In this document: one piece after another, positions 1 through 8,407 of the stretch
How the letters are laid out: each line of letters begins with the position of its first letter
Numbering within the stretch: the first letter of the stretch is position 1
Source: Palsa-360 sp963710315
GTDB taxonomy: Bacteria > Acidobacteriota > Terriglobia > Acidiferrales > UBA7541
DNA: 64,000 bases
Assembly: GCA_963710315.1 (NCBI GenBank)
Contig: CAVPZW010000006.1
Span: 124,001 to 188,000, forward strand
Direction: 5' to 3'
Position numbers and translations under genes: made by a program
The notes under the pieces: generated by a model
Told to the model about the DNA's origin: nothing
The model's input: only the letters and a program-made list of their open reading frames with translations
Databases searched by the model: none

Positions 1-171
1 TCCCATGGAGACGGCGCAAATGCGTTCGAACGTTGCGAGATCGTATGGCGACCCGTTTACGAAAATTTGCGAGCCTGCGCGGCCGAGCTTTCGGCACATC
101 GACAAAGGAATATCGATGCCCGCTAGTGTCTCGCGAAACATTTGCAGAGCGGATTGTTTGAGGTCGGTCAT
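1..171 (-). CDS. Glycerate 2-kinase (GckA/TtuD, DUF4147 type), N-terminal part only
   Basis: The reading frame opens at ATG (complement of 169-171) and runs off the left edge, giving 57 residues. The N-terminus (MTDLKQSALQMFRETLAGID...) has the L..A..IF...L...D pattern that begins glycerate 2-kinases of the MOFRL/DUF4147 family, which phosphorylate D-glycerate to 2-phosphoglycerate. The catalytic part lies outside the window. The context fits: a GlcG-like gene and a glyoxylate/hydroxypyruvate-reductase-type dehydrogenase follow, with glcDEF beyond, so the block would carry glycolate through glyoxylate and glycerate into glycolysis. The assignment rests on a short N-terminal match plus neighbours. 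Confidence 0.55.
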   Translation of the reverse strand, partial: MTDLKQSALQMFRETLAGIDIPLSMCRKLGRAGSQIFVNGSPYDLATFERICAVSMG

Positions 172-184
172 TGGAATTGGGGTT

Positions 185-260
185 TAGTGGGACAGGCTTC
201 AGCCTGTCTGCTCTTGGTGACGACGTACGAAAATCAGACAGGCTGAAGCCCGTCCTACTA
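185..260. repeat. GGCTTCAGCC-type palindromic repeat (copy 1)
   Basis: Two palindromic arms, GACAGGCTTCAGCCTGTC and its partner GACAGGCTGAAGCCCGTC, face each other across about 35 bases, and the outer ends (TAGTGGGAC and GTCCTACTA) pair. The element lies between the start of the glycerate kinase gene and the end of the GlcG-like gene. It belongs to the family found at 6626, 21036, 25931, 43567, 47083, 54721, 58151 and 60269. Confidence 0.85.
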
Positions 261-264
261 AAAG

Positions 265-699
265 CTACCCCTTCACAAACGCGGCAACGCCCGCGCGCGC
301 CACTTCGGTGTCCTCGTCTTCTGTTCCAGCGCTTACGCCGATTCCGCCCACGCATTGGCCGCTCACTTCCAGCATGAGCCCGCCGCGAATCGGCGTTTGA
401 TGCGCGCGGCTTCCAATTGCCAGGCCCAGCGACAGCAGCAAGCTCACTTCGTCGCCGCTGCGCGCCGGGCCGGTGTTCTGGCGGCGAATGGCCGCGGCAT
501 GCGCTTTGTTAATGGCGATGTCGATCGAGGCAAGCTTTGCGCCGTCCATGCGCGCGAACGCCAAAAGGTAGCCGCCATCGTCCACCACGGCAATATTCAT
601 GGGCACGCCGATGCGGGCCGCCTGTGCCTTGGCCGCGTCCAGTATGGCCTCCGCGCCTTCCAGCGTTAGTTTGGGATGATTGAGCGATACGTGAGCCAT
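265..699 (-). CDS. glcG: GlcG/HbpS family heme-binding-domain protein
   Basis: A 144-residue cytosolic protein of the GlcG/HbpS (former DUF336) family. The family hallmarks are visible: an N-terminal L..A..I..AA...A (residues 10-30), the central VVDDGGYLLAFARMDGA, and the C-terminal GGIGVSAGT followed by a final helix. The length is typical for the family. GlcG genes often sit with glycolate oxidase genes, but the biochemical role is not settled; some members bind heme. The ATG has a purine-rich AGGGGG about 8 bases upstream. It is read towards the glycerate kinase gene and is about 70 bases downstream of the dehydrogenase gene, so co-transcription is plausible. Confidence 0.8.
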   Translation of the reverse strand: MAHVSLNHPKLTLEGAEAILDAAKAQAARIGVPMNIAVVDDGGYLLAFARMDGAKLASIDIAINKAHAAAIRRQNTGPARSGDEVSLLLSLGLAIGSRAHQTPIRGGLMLEVSGQCVGGIGVSAGTEDEDTEVARAGVAAFVKG

Positions 700-769
700 T
701 TTCTTTCCCCCTGTGCGATTGCTTGCAAGTTTTTCCAGAAAATAAGTGATGCCTCGCCGCCCGGCAATT

Positions 770-1753
770 TCAATGTTGGCGCAGCGCTTCCGGATTCAAT
801 ATGGTTGGCGGCCGTTTTCCGGCAAATAAGGCGACAGCGTTTTCGACTGCGATCAGCGCCATTCGCGTGCGCGTTTCGACCGATGCGGATCCAAGATGCG
901 GCGCGAGGACCACATTATCGCGCCGCAATCCGTCCGGAATGATCGGCTCTTGCTCGAAGACATCGAGAGCCGCTCCGGCGATCAGGCCGCGTTCCAGCGC
1001 ATCAATGAGCGCCGATTCCTGCACCACGGGGCCGCGCGTAGTGTTGATCAGAAATGCAGTGCGCTTCATCCTGGCGAGTTCCGCGGGTCCCACCAAACCT
1101 CGAGTGGCGGCATTGAGCGGAACGTGGAGGGATACGAAATCGGCCTGCTCGAAGACCTGGTCGCGAGACATATATTCGGCGTTCAATTCCTTTTCAATCT
1201 CGGGGGTGGCGCGCGTGTTGCTGTTATAGATCACGCGCATGCGGAATCCCGATGCGCGGCGGGCCACGCCGCGCCCAATGCGGCCAAGTCCCACGATGCC
1301 CAGCGTTTTGCCCCACACGTCGGTCCCGCACAGCTGGTCCAGATTCCACTTCTTCCACGCGCCGGACCGCGCGAAGCGATCCGCTTCGACCAGTCGCCGC
1401 GCCACGGCCATCAGCAGCGTCCACGCAAAATCGGCGGTCGTCTCATCCAGCACGCCGGGCGTGTTGGTCACCACAACGTTTCGTTCGGTGCAAGCAGGCA
1501 CGTCGATATTGTCAAAGCCCACCGCCACGTTGGCGACGATTCGCAGATTCGGCCCAGCGGCGTCCAGCGTTTCGCGGTCGATTTTTTCGGTGAGCAGGCA
1601 GATGAGCGCATCCTTGCCTGAAACGCGCTTCAAGAATTCGTCGCGCGATGGGCGATCCTCGCCGGTCCAGTATTCGACGTCAAAATGTTCCGCGAGTTTC
1701 CTGCGCGGCTCTTCAAATAAAACATGAGTGGAAAACAATTTCGGTTTGCTCAC
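770..1753 (-). CDS. D-2-hydroxyacid dehydrogenase (glyoxylate/hydroxypyruvate reductase type)
   Basis: A 327-residue NAD(P)-dependent D-2-hydroxyacid dehydrogenase that should reduce glyoxylate to glycolate or hydroxypyruvate to D-glycerate. The Rossmann nucleotide-binding loop GLGRIG is at residues 155-160. The catalytic triad of the family is present as Arg240 (in NTTRGP), Glu269 (in DVFEQEP) and His286 (in LAPHLGSAS). The length matches GhrB/GyaR proteins. The chromosomal setting with glycolate oxidase, a GlcG-like protein and glycerate kinase supports a glyoxylate/glycerate role over formate or phosphoglycerate dehydrogenase. Co-factor preference cannot be read with certainty. The GlcG-like gene follows on the same strand. 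Confidence 0.88.
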   Translation of the reverse strand: MSKPKLFSTHVLFEEPRRKLAEHFDVEYWTGEDRPSRDEFLKRVSGKDALICLLTEKIDRETLDAAGPNLRIVANVAVGFDNIDVPACTERNVVVTNTPGVLDETTADFAWTLLMAVARRLVEADRFARSGAWKKWNLDQLCGTDVWGKTLGIVGLGRIGRGVARRASGFRMRVIYNSNTRATPEIEKELNAEYMSRDQVFEQADFVSLHVPLNAATRGLVGPAELARMKRTAFLINTTRGPVVQESALIDALERGLIAGAALDVFEQEPIIPDGLRRDNVVLAPHLGSASVETRTRMALIAVENAVALFAGKRPPTILNPEALRQH

Positions 1754-1837
1754 ACGTGGCCTCGGCGTTTGAAAAACAACTGGGGGAGAGTATCACAGCC
1801 ATGCCGCGAAGATGCTGCCTGAGTGCCGGCTTCCGCG

Positions 1838-2197
1838 CTATTCGGGCAGCTCGATCACACGTTTGGGAGTTCCGCGCCGGCGTGGGCCGAAGTGCAGCGT
1901 AACGGTTGCCCCGCGCATGAGCGGCGACGCTTCCAGAATGGGGGCGATCACCTTGTAAATTGCCTCGGCATCCGGCCCATAAATAAAGTATCGCCCCTCG
2001 CTGCCGTCAGCGGGAAGCGCGTGCCCGTCGTATTCGCCAACCTTGGCTTCAAAAATTGCGTTCTGAAGCTCGTCGCCGAGCGCATACACGTGCTGAAAGT
2101 TGGTGGAGCCGTAGGCGAAATGCACTTCCACTTCCTGCTCGGGCGGCGCATCCTTGTCCGCGTTCTTTGAGCCAAATAATCTTGCCAACAGGCCCAT
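1838..2197 (-). CDS. Conserved hypothetical protein, 119 aa
   Basis: No family is recognised. The protein begins with a short amphipathic stretch (MGLLARLFGSKN), then an acidic, soluble alpha/beta-looking region (EVHFAYGSTNFQHVYALGDEL, a YFIYGPDAE segment) and ends with a basic strand-rich tail (TVTLHFGPRRRGTPKRV). There is no signal peptide or membrane segment, so it is likely cytosolic. It is read divergently from glcD and lies about 80 bases upstream of the dehydrogenase gene on the same strand, so it may be the first gene of the leftward operon. Codon use and GC are like the neighbours, which supports a real gene. Confidence 0.65.
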   Translation of the reverse strand: MGLLARLFGSKNADKDAPPEQEVEVHFAYGSTNFQHVYALGDELQNAIFEAKVGEYDGHALPADGSEGRYFIYGPDAEAIYKVIAPILEASPLMRGATVTLHFGPRRRGTPKRVIELPE

Positions 2198-2408
2198 GGA
2201 CCCTCATCTCCAATTTTTATCGGATTGCCATACAGTTCAAGGAAAAGAGATGAATCTTCTCCAAAAAAGGCTGGGTAGCCGGGCTACCGATCCCTGTCCC
2301 AATACTCCAGGGGAATTTTAACCCCATTTGCAATCTTTTCGCGACATTTCTCATGGCATTACATTTTGCATGCCGGAGAACCATTTTATTGTGTGACGTT
2401 TCCGCGCG

Positions 2409-2438
2409 TTGACTCCGCCCGAAGCCACAGACTATAGT
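2409..2438 (+). promoter_or_regulatory. Putative sigma-70 promoter of glcDEF
   Basis: TTGACT at 2409-2414 and TATAGT at 2433-2438 are separated by 18 bases, five of six matches to consensus in each box. The predicted start near 2445 leaves a leader of about 20 bases before the glcD ATG at 2465, which has no clear Shine-Dalgarno sequence. No operator was identified. Confidence 0.5.
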
Positions 2439-2464
2439 GACCAGTGGGCCTGCAAATTAAATAG

Positions 2465-3898
2465 ATGCAACCACAGCTAAACCGCGAACTCGAGGCGCTG
2501 CTCGGACCCAAGGCAGTCCTATCTTCGCCTGAAGATTTGATGCTGTATGAGTATGACGGATCGGTGGACCTGGGCTCTCCCCGCTGCGTCGTTTTTCCGG
2601 CCTCCGCGCAAGACGTCGCTGGGATCGTTCGCCTGGCTAATCGCCATGAAACTCCCATTGTGGGGCGTGGATCGGGCACCGGGCTTTCCGGAGGGGCCAT
2701 CGCGCGCAGCGGCGGCATTGTAATCGTGTTTTCGCGTATGAACCGCATCCTCGAAATCGACGAAGCAAATCTTCGCGCCGTCGTTCAGCCGGGAGTCGTG
2801 AATCTCGATCTGTCGCGCGCGGTCGAGCACCTGGGCCTGTTCTTCGCGCCCGATCCTTCCAGCCAAAAAGCCTGCACCATCGGCGGAAACGTTTCCGAGA
2901 ATTCCGGCGGGCCGCACACGCTGGCCTACGGAGTGACCACCAACCACGTCACGGGCCTCGAACTTGTTTTGCCCGATGGCGGAATTGTGCGCATCGGCGG
3001 CAAGAGCAGCGAGACTTCCGGCTACGACCTGGGCGGCCTGCTGGTCGGCTCCGAGGGAACTTTGGCGCTGGTCACGGAAATTACCGTGAGGCTGATGCGC
3101 AAGCCGGAGGCGGTGAAAACGCTGCTGGCGGTGTACGACACGCTGGACGACACCACCGAATCCGTTGTCGACATTACCGTGCGAGCCATCACTCCCGCCG
3201 CGTGCGAGATGCTGGACGGGTTCACGCTGCGCGCCGTTGAGGATTACGTGCACGCGGGTTTCCCCAAGGACTGCGCTGCTGTGCTGTTGATCGAAGTTGA
3301 GGGACTCACCGAAGCCGTGGAAGCGCAAGCCGCCGAGATCACCGAAGTTTGCAAACAGCACCGCGCGCGGGAAGTGCGAGTGGCGCGCACCGATCAGGAA
3401 CGCAACCTCTTGTGGCGTGGCCGCAAGGAAGCGTTTGGCGCGATGGGGCGCATTTCGCCCATGTATTACGTGCAGGACGGCGTCATCCCGCGCACGCGTC
3501 TGCCGGAAACGCTGCGGCGCATCGAGGAAATCAGCCGCAAGTACGATTTGCAGATCGGCAATATTTTTCATGCCGGCGACGGCAACCTGCACCCGCTCAT
3601 TCTGTTTGACGAGCGCGACGCCGCGCAATTCGCGCGCGTGGTTGCGGCGGGTGGAGAAATCATGCGCCATTGCGTGGACGTGGGCGGCGCGCTGACCGGA
3701 GAGCACGGCATCGGCATGGAGAAAAATGAGTTGATGCCGCTCATCTTCACGCCGGACGATCTGGCCTTAATGGGGCGAGTGCGCTCCGCGTTCAATCCCG
3801 CCGGGCGATTGAATCCCGGCAAAGTGCTGCCCATGGGCAAGGGATGCGGAGAAATCCGAGTGCCGCAATCTCCGGCGTCCACGGCGATTTCCTCATGA
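2465..3898 (+). CDS. glcD: Glycolate oxidase FAD subunit GlcD
   Basis: A 477-residue FAD-linked oxidase, the catalytic flavoprotein of the GlcDEF glycolate dehydrogenase that oxidises glycolate (or D-lactate) to glyoxylate. The N-terminal FAD-binding (PCMH-type) domain spans roughly residues 35-215 and shows the pyrophosphate-binding GRGSGTGLSGGA and the GGNVSENSGGP loop. The C-terminal FAD-oxidase domain holds HAGDGNLHP and GEHGIGMEK, signature motifs of GlcD. Its stop overlaps the glcE start as ATGA, so translation is coupled. The related D-lactate dehydrogenases share the fold, but the linked glcE and glcF settle the assignment. Confidence 0.95.
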   Translation: MQPQLNRELEALLGPKAVLSSPEDLMLYEYDGSVDLGSPRCVVFPASAQDVAGIVRLANRHETPIVGRGSGTGLSGGAIARSGGIVIVFSRMNRILEIDEANLRAVVQPGVVNLDLSRAVEHLGLFFAPDPSSQKACTIGGNVSENSGGPHTLAYGVTTNHVTGLELVLPDGGIVRIGGKSSETSGYDLGGLLVGSEGTLALVTEITVRLMRKPEAVKTLLAVYDTLDDTTESVVDITVRAITPAACEMLDGFTLRAVEDYVHAGFPKDCAAVLLIEVEGLTEAVEAQAAEITEVCKQHRAREVRVARTDQERNLLWRGRKEAFGAMGRISPMYYVQDGVIPRTRLPETLRRIEEISRKYDLQIGNIFHAGDGNLHPLILFDERDAAQFARVVAAGGEIMRHCVDVGGALTGEHGIGMEKNELMPLIFTPDDLALMGRVRSAFNPAGRLNPGKVLPMGKGCGEIRVPQSPASTAISS

Positions 3899-5274
3899 AT
3901 CGGCCCACGCAAGCTTCCTTCACGCGCCTCGAAGAAATTGCCGGCGCCGAGCATGTGACTACGGACGCCGCTGAGATTGCCGCGCGCGAAGTTTGCGGCG
4001 TGCGCCCTGCCGTCCTGGTCCGACCTGCGGACGCCGCGCAAATTGCGGAAATTCTTCGCTTCGCCGCCGCCGAAAAATTGGCCGTGATTCCCACAAGCGG
4101 CTGCAGCAAGCTGGGCATCGGCTCGCGGCCCGCGCGCTACGACATTGCGCTCGATCTTTCCCGGCTGAATCGCGTGCTCGCATACGATCCCAAGGATCTC
4201 ACCCTGGGCGTCGAGCCGGGCCTGCGAATCGAGGATTTGCTGGTCACTCTGGGCGAGCAAAAACAATTTCTGCCGCTGGCGGTTCCGTTCTCGGACCGCG
4301 CCACGGTCGGCGGCATCGTGGCCGCGAATTCCAGTTCGCCGCTGCGCCAAGCCTATGGCGCGGTTCGCGACTTTTGTTTGGGCATGGAATTTGTGACCGG
4401 AGAAGGCGTGCAAGCCAAGAGCGGCGGACGCGTCGTGAAAAATGTGACCGGCTACGATCTGCACAAATTGCTGATCGGCTCGCTTGGCACGCTCGCCGTA
4501 ATCACACGTGTAAATTTTCGCACCTTTCCCATGCCACAGGCGCAGGGAACATTCGTTGCTTCGTTTCCCACGGCGGAGCCTGCGTTTGAATTTTGCCGGG
4601 CGATTGCGCACTCCGTTCTCACGCCGCAAATGGTGGAAGTCGCCGATCCCAGCGCCGGGCAACTTCTCTTTTCAGGGGAAGGTTTTGAACGAATCATGCC
4701 GGAGCAGTGGTCCGTGGTCATCACCGCGGCCGGTCAACCCGCTGTCGTGGATCGATACGCGCGAGAACTGGGCCACATGGCCGTGGCCGCCAGCGCCGCT
4801 GAATTCCTGCCCATCGGCGATGCCGGACAATTTGCCATCCTGACTCGCGTGCGAGAGTTTCCGCGCCTTGCTTTAGAAGCGGCTCCGGACGCGGCAATTT
4901 TCCGCATCAGCGTCCTGCCCACGGCCATGCCTGCGCTGATCGCAAGCCTGAGTGCAATCGCCAGGCAGAACCGCGCCGATGTCGCCACGCTCACGCGCGC
5001 CTCCGGAATTATGTGCGCCGTGTTTGTGCCGCAAGGGGAACGCGCGGCATCGGCCGCATCGCTGACGGCGGCAATTCCCGATGTGTTTCGCGCCTGCGGC
5101 CAGCTCCAAGCGCAGGCGTCGGCCATGCTGGAATGGTGTCCGGCGGAAATAAAGACCGCCGCGGACATCGTGTGGGGGCCGCCGCGCCCCGATTTTGAAT
5201 TGATGCGCCGCGTGAAAAACTCTTTCGACCCGCAAAACGTTCTGGCGCCGGGACGCTTCGCGGGCGGAATCTGA
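3895..5274 (+). CDS. glcE: Glycolate oxidase FAD-binding subunit GlcE
   Basis: A 459-residue second flavin-binding subunit of glycolate oxidase. The ATG at 3895 overlaps the glcD stop (ATGA) and is preferred over an in-frame codon at 3844 inside glcD. The PCMH FAD domain is seen in IPTSGCSKLGIGSRP, VGGIVAANSSSP and KNVTGYDLHKLLIGSLGTLAVIT. The C-terminus ends in the typical FDPQNVLAPGRF. GlcE is shorter and more diverged than GlcD, and here the residues after the Gly-rich loop follow the usual GlcE pattern. It lies in an operon with glcF, four bases downstream. Confidence 0.93.
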   Translation: MNRPTQASFTRLEEIAGAEHVTTDAAEIAAREVCGVRPAVLVRPADAAQIAEILRFAAAEKLAVIPTSGCSKLGIGSRPARYDIALDLSRLNRVLAYDPKDLTLGVEPGLRIEDLLVTLGEQKQFLPLAVPFSDRATVGGIVAANSSSPLRQAYGAVRDFCLGMEFVTGEGVQAKSGGRVVKNVTGYDLHKLLIGSLGTLAVITRVNFRTFPMPQAQGTFVASFPTAEPAFEFCRAIAHSVLTPQMVEVADPSAGQLLFSGEGFERIMPEQWSVVITAAGQPAVVDRYARELGHMAVAASAAEFLPIGDAGQFAILTRVREFPRLALEAAPDAAIFRISVLPTAMPALIASLSAIARQNRADVATLTRASGIMCAVFVPQGERAASAASLTAAIPDVFRACGQLQAQASAMLEWCPAEIKTAADIVWGPPRPDFELMRRVKNSFDPQNVLAPGRFAGGI

Positions 5275-5278
5275 GGCC

Positions 5279-6613
5279 ATGACCGATCCAGCAGCAATCG
5301 CCGAGCAAAGCACCGGCCCAAAACCACGGAGCGGATTTTCCGGCGCGGATATTCCCGCGTATGACGACTACGCGCACTGCGTTCATTGCGGCCTGTGCCT
5401 GAATCAGTGCCCCACGTACAAACTCTGGGGCCTGGAAGCCGATTCTCCGCGCGGAAGAATTCGCCAGATCGTGCTGGTCGATCAGGGCCGCCTGCCGCTT
5501 GGCGATTCCTTTGTCCAGCACATCGACCAGTGCCTCGATTGCCGCGCCTGCGAGTCGGCCTGCCCCTCGGGCGTCGAGTACGGCAAGCTGGTGGAAGCGG
5601 CGCGCGCGCAGATCGAGCAGAATTACAGGCGGCCATTTTTCTCGCGCCTGTCGCGGGATTTTGTTTTTCGCGGCTTGCTGCCGCATCCAAAGCGCATTGC
5701 CGCATTGGCGCGCCTGCTCTATTTTTACCAGCGCTCCGGCCTTCAATCGCTGGCGCGCGCGACGGGAATTCTGCGCCTGCTGGGACTTGCGGACAAAGAA
5801 AAACTTTTGCCGCCGATCGATCGAGAGTTTTTCTTTTCAAAGCTCGGGCAAACATTTCCTGCTGTAGGTCCGCGGCGCGCGCGTGTGGCGCTCTTTGCCG
5901 GATGCGTCGCGCAGGTAAGTTTTTCGGCGCTGCACGATGCCACCATTCGCGTCCTGACGGCCAACGGCTGCGAAGTGGTTGTCCCCGCCGGGCAAACCTG
6001 TTGCGGTGCTCTGCCCGGGCACGCCGGCGTTCGGGATGTAACGCGTTCCCTCGCGCGCATAAACATGGATGTTTTCCTGGGCGAAGAATTCGACGCCGTA
6101 GTCACCAACGCCGCGGGCTGCGGTTCAACGCTAAAAGAGTACGAGCATCTTTTCGCGGAGGGCACAGCGGAGCAGGAAAAAGCGCACGCATTCCGCAGGA
6201 AAATGCGGGACGTCACTGAATTCCTGGCCGACCTCGGACTCACCGCGCATTTGTCCGCAGAGCCGATGCGCGTCACCTACCAGGATTCCTGCCATCTTCT
6301 GCACGGCCAAAAAGTCCGCGAAGCCCCGCGCAAACTGTTGCGCGCCATTCCTGGATTGCAGCTAGTCGAAATGGCCATGGCGGATTACTGCTGCGGGTCG
6401 GCGGGATCGTACAACGTGACCGAGACGGAAACTTCGCTGGCGCTCCTGGCGGAAAAGATGAAACATGCGCGCGCCACAAACGCGCCCATCATCGTCACGG
6501 CAAATCCCGGCTGCCTCCTGCAAATGCGCGCCGGGGCGGAAATTCATTCGACGGGGCAGGAAGTAGTGCACGTTATGGAATTGCTGGATCGCGCGCTGGT
6601 GAAGAAAGCTTAG
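5279..6613 (+). CDS. glcF: Glycolate oxidase iron-sulfur subunit GlcF
   Basis: A 444-residue iron-sulfur subunit that passes electrons from the flavin subunits to the respiratory chain. Two [4Fe-4S] ferredoxin motifs are complete: Cys34, 37, 40, 44 and Cys85, 88, 91, 95 (each CxxCxxCxxxC followed by Pro). Two CCG domains follow, with CCGALPGHAG in the first and DSCHLLHG plus CCGSAGSYN in the second. The length and order are those of GlcF. The ATG lies four bases after the glcE stop, so glcDEF form one transcription unit. The downstream boundary is a palindromic repeat that may act as an end structure. Confidence 0.95.
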   Translation: MTDPAAIAEQSTGPKPRSGFSGADIPAYDDYAHCVHCGLCLNQCPTYKLWGLEADSPRGRIRQIVLVDQGRLPLGDSFVQHIDQCLDCRACESACPSGVEYGKLVEAARAQIEQNYRRPFFSRLSRDFVFRGLLPHPKRIAALARLLYFYQRSGLQSLARATGILRLLGLADKEKLLPPIDREFFFSKLGQTFPAVGPRRARVALFAGCVAQVSFSALHDATIRVLTANGCEVVVPAGQTCCGALPGHAGVRDVTRSLARINMDVFLGEEFDAVVTNAAGCGSTLKEYEHLFAEGTAEQEKAHAFRRKMRDVTEFLADLGLTAHLSAEPMRVTYQDSCHLLHGQKVREAPRKLLRAIPGLQLVEMAMADYCCGSAGSYNVTETETSLALLAEKMKHARATNAPIIVTANPGCLLQMRAGAEIHSTGQEVVHVMELLDRALVKKA

Positions 6614-6625
6614 CCGCGATTGCAA

Positions 6626-6701
6626 GTAGTACAGACTTCAGTCTGTGGTTTTTGATCTTGTTATGCGCAAGAAAAATCCACAGGCTGAAGCCTGTGCTAC
6701 T
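6626..6701. repeat. GGCTTCAGCC-type palindromic repeat (copy 2)
   Basis: GTAGTACAGACTTCAGTCTGTGG and CCACAGGCTGAAGCCTGTGCTACT form an inverted repeat around a 30-base centre. The element separates the convergent ends of glcF and the cupin gene and overlaps the last few bases of the cupin frame. Confidence 0.85.
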
Positions 6702-6972
6702 GCCTCTCCCCAATCAAATATTTGCAGCCTCGCGGCCCCATCTTCGCGGAATGAACGGCGCCGGCAGGCACATCGCAGCGCTCCCCTGCCACATACGTGC
6801 GAGTCTCGCCGCCTTGCGTCAACGCCATCTCGCCGTCCAGGATGATGTGAGCCGTTTCAACCGCGTGCGTGTGGTCGGAGTAGAAAACGTTCGGCCCATC
6901 CTGCCAGACGTAGGTATGCAGAAATCCTTCCTCTTGAAGTTGCCGCTCCAAAGATTTCAGATCGCTCAGCAT
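6697..6972 (-). CDS. Small cupin-domain protein
   Basis: A single-cupin protein of about 91 residues. The beta-barrel motifs are visible: HTHAVETAHIILDGEMAL (motif 1, with His ligands and a Glu) and GERCDVPAGAVHSAKMG (motif 2, PxGxxH). The substrate cannot be deduced; small cupins of this type include metal-dependent dioxygenases and regulators. The start is uncertain: an ATG at 6972 is used here, while an in-frame TTG at 6990 would add six residues; neither has a strong ribosome binding site. It is read convergently with glcF. Confidence 0.75.
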   Translation of the reverse strand: MLSDLKSLERQLQEEGFLHTYVWQDGPNVFYSDHTHAVETAHIILDGEMALTQGGETRTYVAGERCDVPAGAVHSAKMGPRGCKYLIGERQ

Positions 6973-7023
6973 TTGTCCGTTTGTGTGCAACTAGGCTTTC
7001 CAAGGTAGCGAAAAAATATCATG

Positions 7024-7114
7024 TTTTGTCATTCCGAGCGGAGCGAGGAATCTCTCTTTCTTTTTCGAAGCTCAAACCACGGAGAGATTCCTCGCTCCGC
7101 TCGAAATGACAAAA
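7024..7114. repeat. GAGCGGAGCGAGGAATC-type palindromic repeat (copy 1)
   Basis: Inverted arms TGTCATTCCGAGCGGAGCG(AGGAATCTCTC) and GAGAGATTCCTCGCTCCGC(TCGAAATGACA) flank a 25-base spacer. It is a second repeat family, with further copies at 17505, 38985, 51042 (diverged) and 60930. It lies between the cupin gene and the SDR gene. Confidence 0.85.
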
Positions 7115-7140
7115 GGGTGATGCGGTTTTACCGCAACCTG

Positions 7141-7935
7141 TTACGCCTGCTTTCCCTTGGGGCGAAACATTCCCGCCACGATTCGCGCGACCATCCGGCG
7201 CGGGACAAGTCGCACGGTTTCCGCTCCCATCCAATTGGTGAATCCGGAAATCACCGAGCTTTTCCCAGCCGCCAGCCCCGCAAGCCCCACGTGCGCGACC
7301 TTCTCTGGCGCTTCCGGCGCGCGGTTGGTATGGTTGCGCTGCCCGGCAACTTGAAAAAATTCCGTCTCCGTGGAACCGGGGCAGAGCGCGCAAACGCGCA
7401 CGCCGTATTGCCGGACTTCTTCGGCCAGGCCCTCGGCAAAATGCAAGTCAAACGACTTGGTGGCCGCATAGGCCGAAATGTAGGGCACAGGCTGAAAGGC
7501 CGCCGTGGAAGCCACGATCAAAATATCGCCGCTGCCACGCGCAATCATGCCGGGCAAGTAGAGATGCGTCATGTGCACCACGGCCGTCACATTGACCTGC
7601 GTCATTTCGACAAGCCGATCGAGCGCCACCTTGTGAAATTCGCCATAGGCTCCAAACCCGGCGTTGTTCACCAGCAGATCGACGGCAATATTCTTTTCCT
7701 CAGTGAACGAAAAAATCTGCTGAGGCCCGAGCGGCTGCGCCAAGTCCGCAACGCAAACCAGCGTGCGAATGTTGTGCTTTTCGCTCAACTCCGCCGCCAG
7801 CCCCACCAGACGGTCGCGCCGCCGTGCCGTCAGCACCAGATTCGTATCGCCGGCCGCCAATTCCCGCGCCATCGCCGTGCCGATCCCCGCGCTCGCGCCC
7901 GTGATCAGCGCCCACTTGCCTTGCCAACGATTCAT
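7141..7935 (-). CDS. SDR-family short-chain dehydrogenase
   Basis: A 264-residue classical short-chain dehydrogenase/reductase. Cofactor motif TGASAGIG is at residues 12-19, NNAG at 90-93, and the catalytic residues are Ser143, Tyr156 and Lys160 (YAATK). The ATG at 7935 is chosen because GGAGG lies six bases upstream; a TTG 12 bases earlier would place that site inside the gene. An Arg-rich loop after the second strand (TARRRDRL) favours NADPH. The hydrophobic C-terminal third (SVISGFTNWMGAETVRLVPRRMV) resembles SDR proteins of the DltE/YqjQ type acting on lipophilic substrates. The substrate is unknown. Confidence 0.88.
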   Translation of the reverse strand: MNRWQGKWALITGASAGIGTAMARELAAGDTNLVLTARRRDRLVGLAAELSEKHNIRTLVCVADLAQPLGPQQIFSFTEEKNIAVDLLVNNAGFGAYGEFHKVALDRLVEMTQVNVTAVVHMTHLYLPGMIARGSGDILIVASTAAFQPVPYISAYAATKSFDLHFAEGLAEEVRQYGVRVCALCPGSTETEFFQVAGQRNHTNRAPEAPEKVAHVGLAGLAAGKSSVISGFTNWMGAETVRLVPRRMVARIVAGMFRPKGKQA

Positions 7936-8158
7936 GCCGCCCTCCAATGGAATTCTACAGGACGAGCGCGGATTTTAGGAGAAGACACTCGTCCTCTCAT
8001 GCCGCCAAAAATTGCGCGCCGCCGCAGCGAAAATGGTCTTGCACTTGGCACGGTAATCCCGATTTTTGGAGGGCATCGTCCATCAACGGAAACTCACGCA
8101 GACTACCAATTTTCATCTCCCCGCATGTTTGTGCTAGTCTGTTTGAGCTTCCTTTCGT

Positions 8159-8248
<90 letters not shown>

Positions 8249-8407
8249 TTTTACGAAAAGATTTTTTCCGTGCAAAAAACCTTGCCCCGCGCATCATTCA
8301 TTGAAACAAAGGTTCGTCCGCAAACGTAATGATTGGCAGCCCATCCTTGTGCAAGGGATGGCTGAATTTTGCGCACGATTTGGATCGCCGTTGCACGGGA
8401 GGTTCAA

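Noticed and set aside
2519..3706. Open frame of 395 codons on the complementary strand of glcD
   Set aside because: It is antisense to a gene with clear FAD-oxidase motifs, is rich in His, Arg and Gln as expected for a shadow frame in GC-rich coding DNA, and has no recognisable domain.
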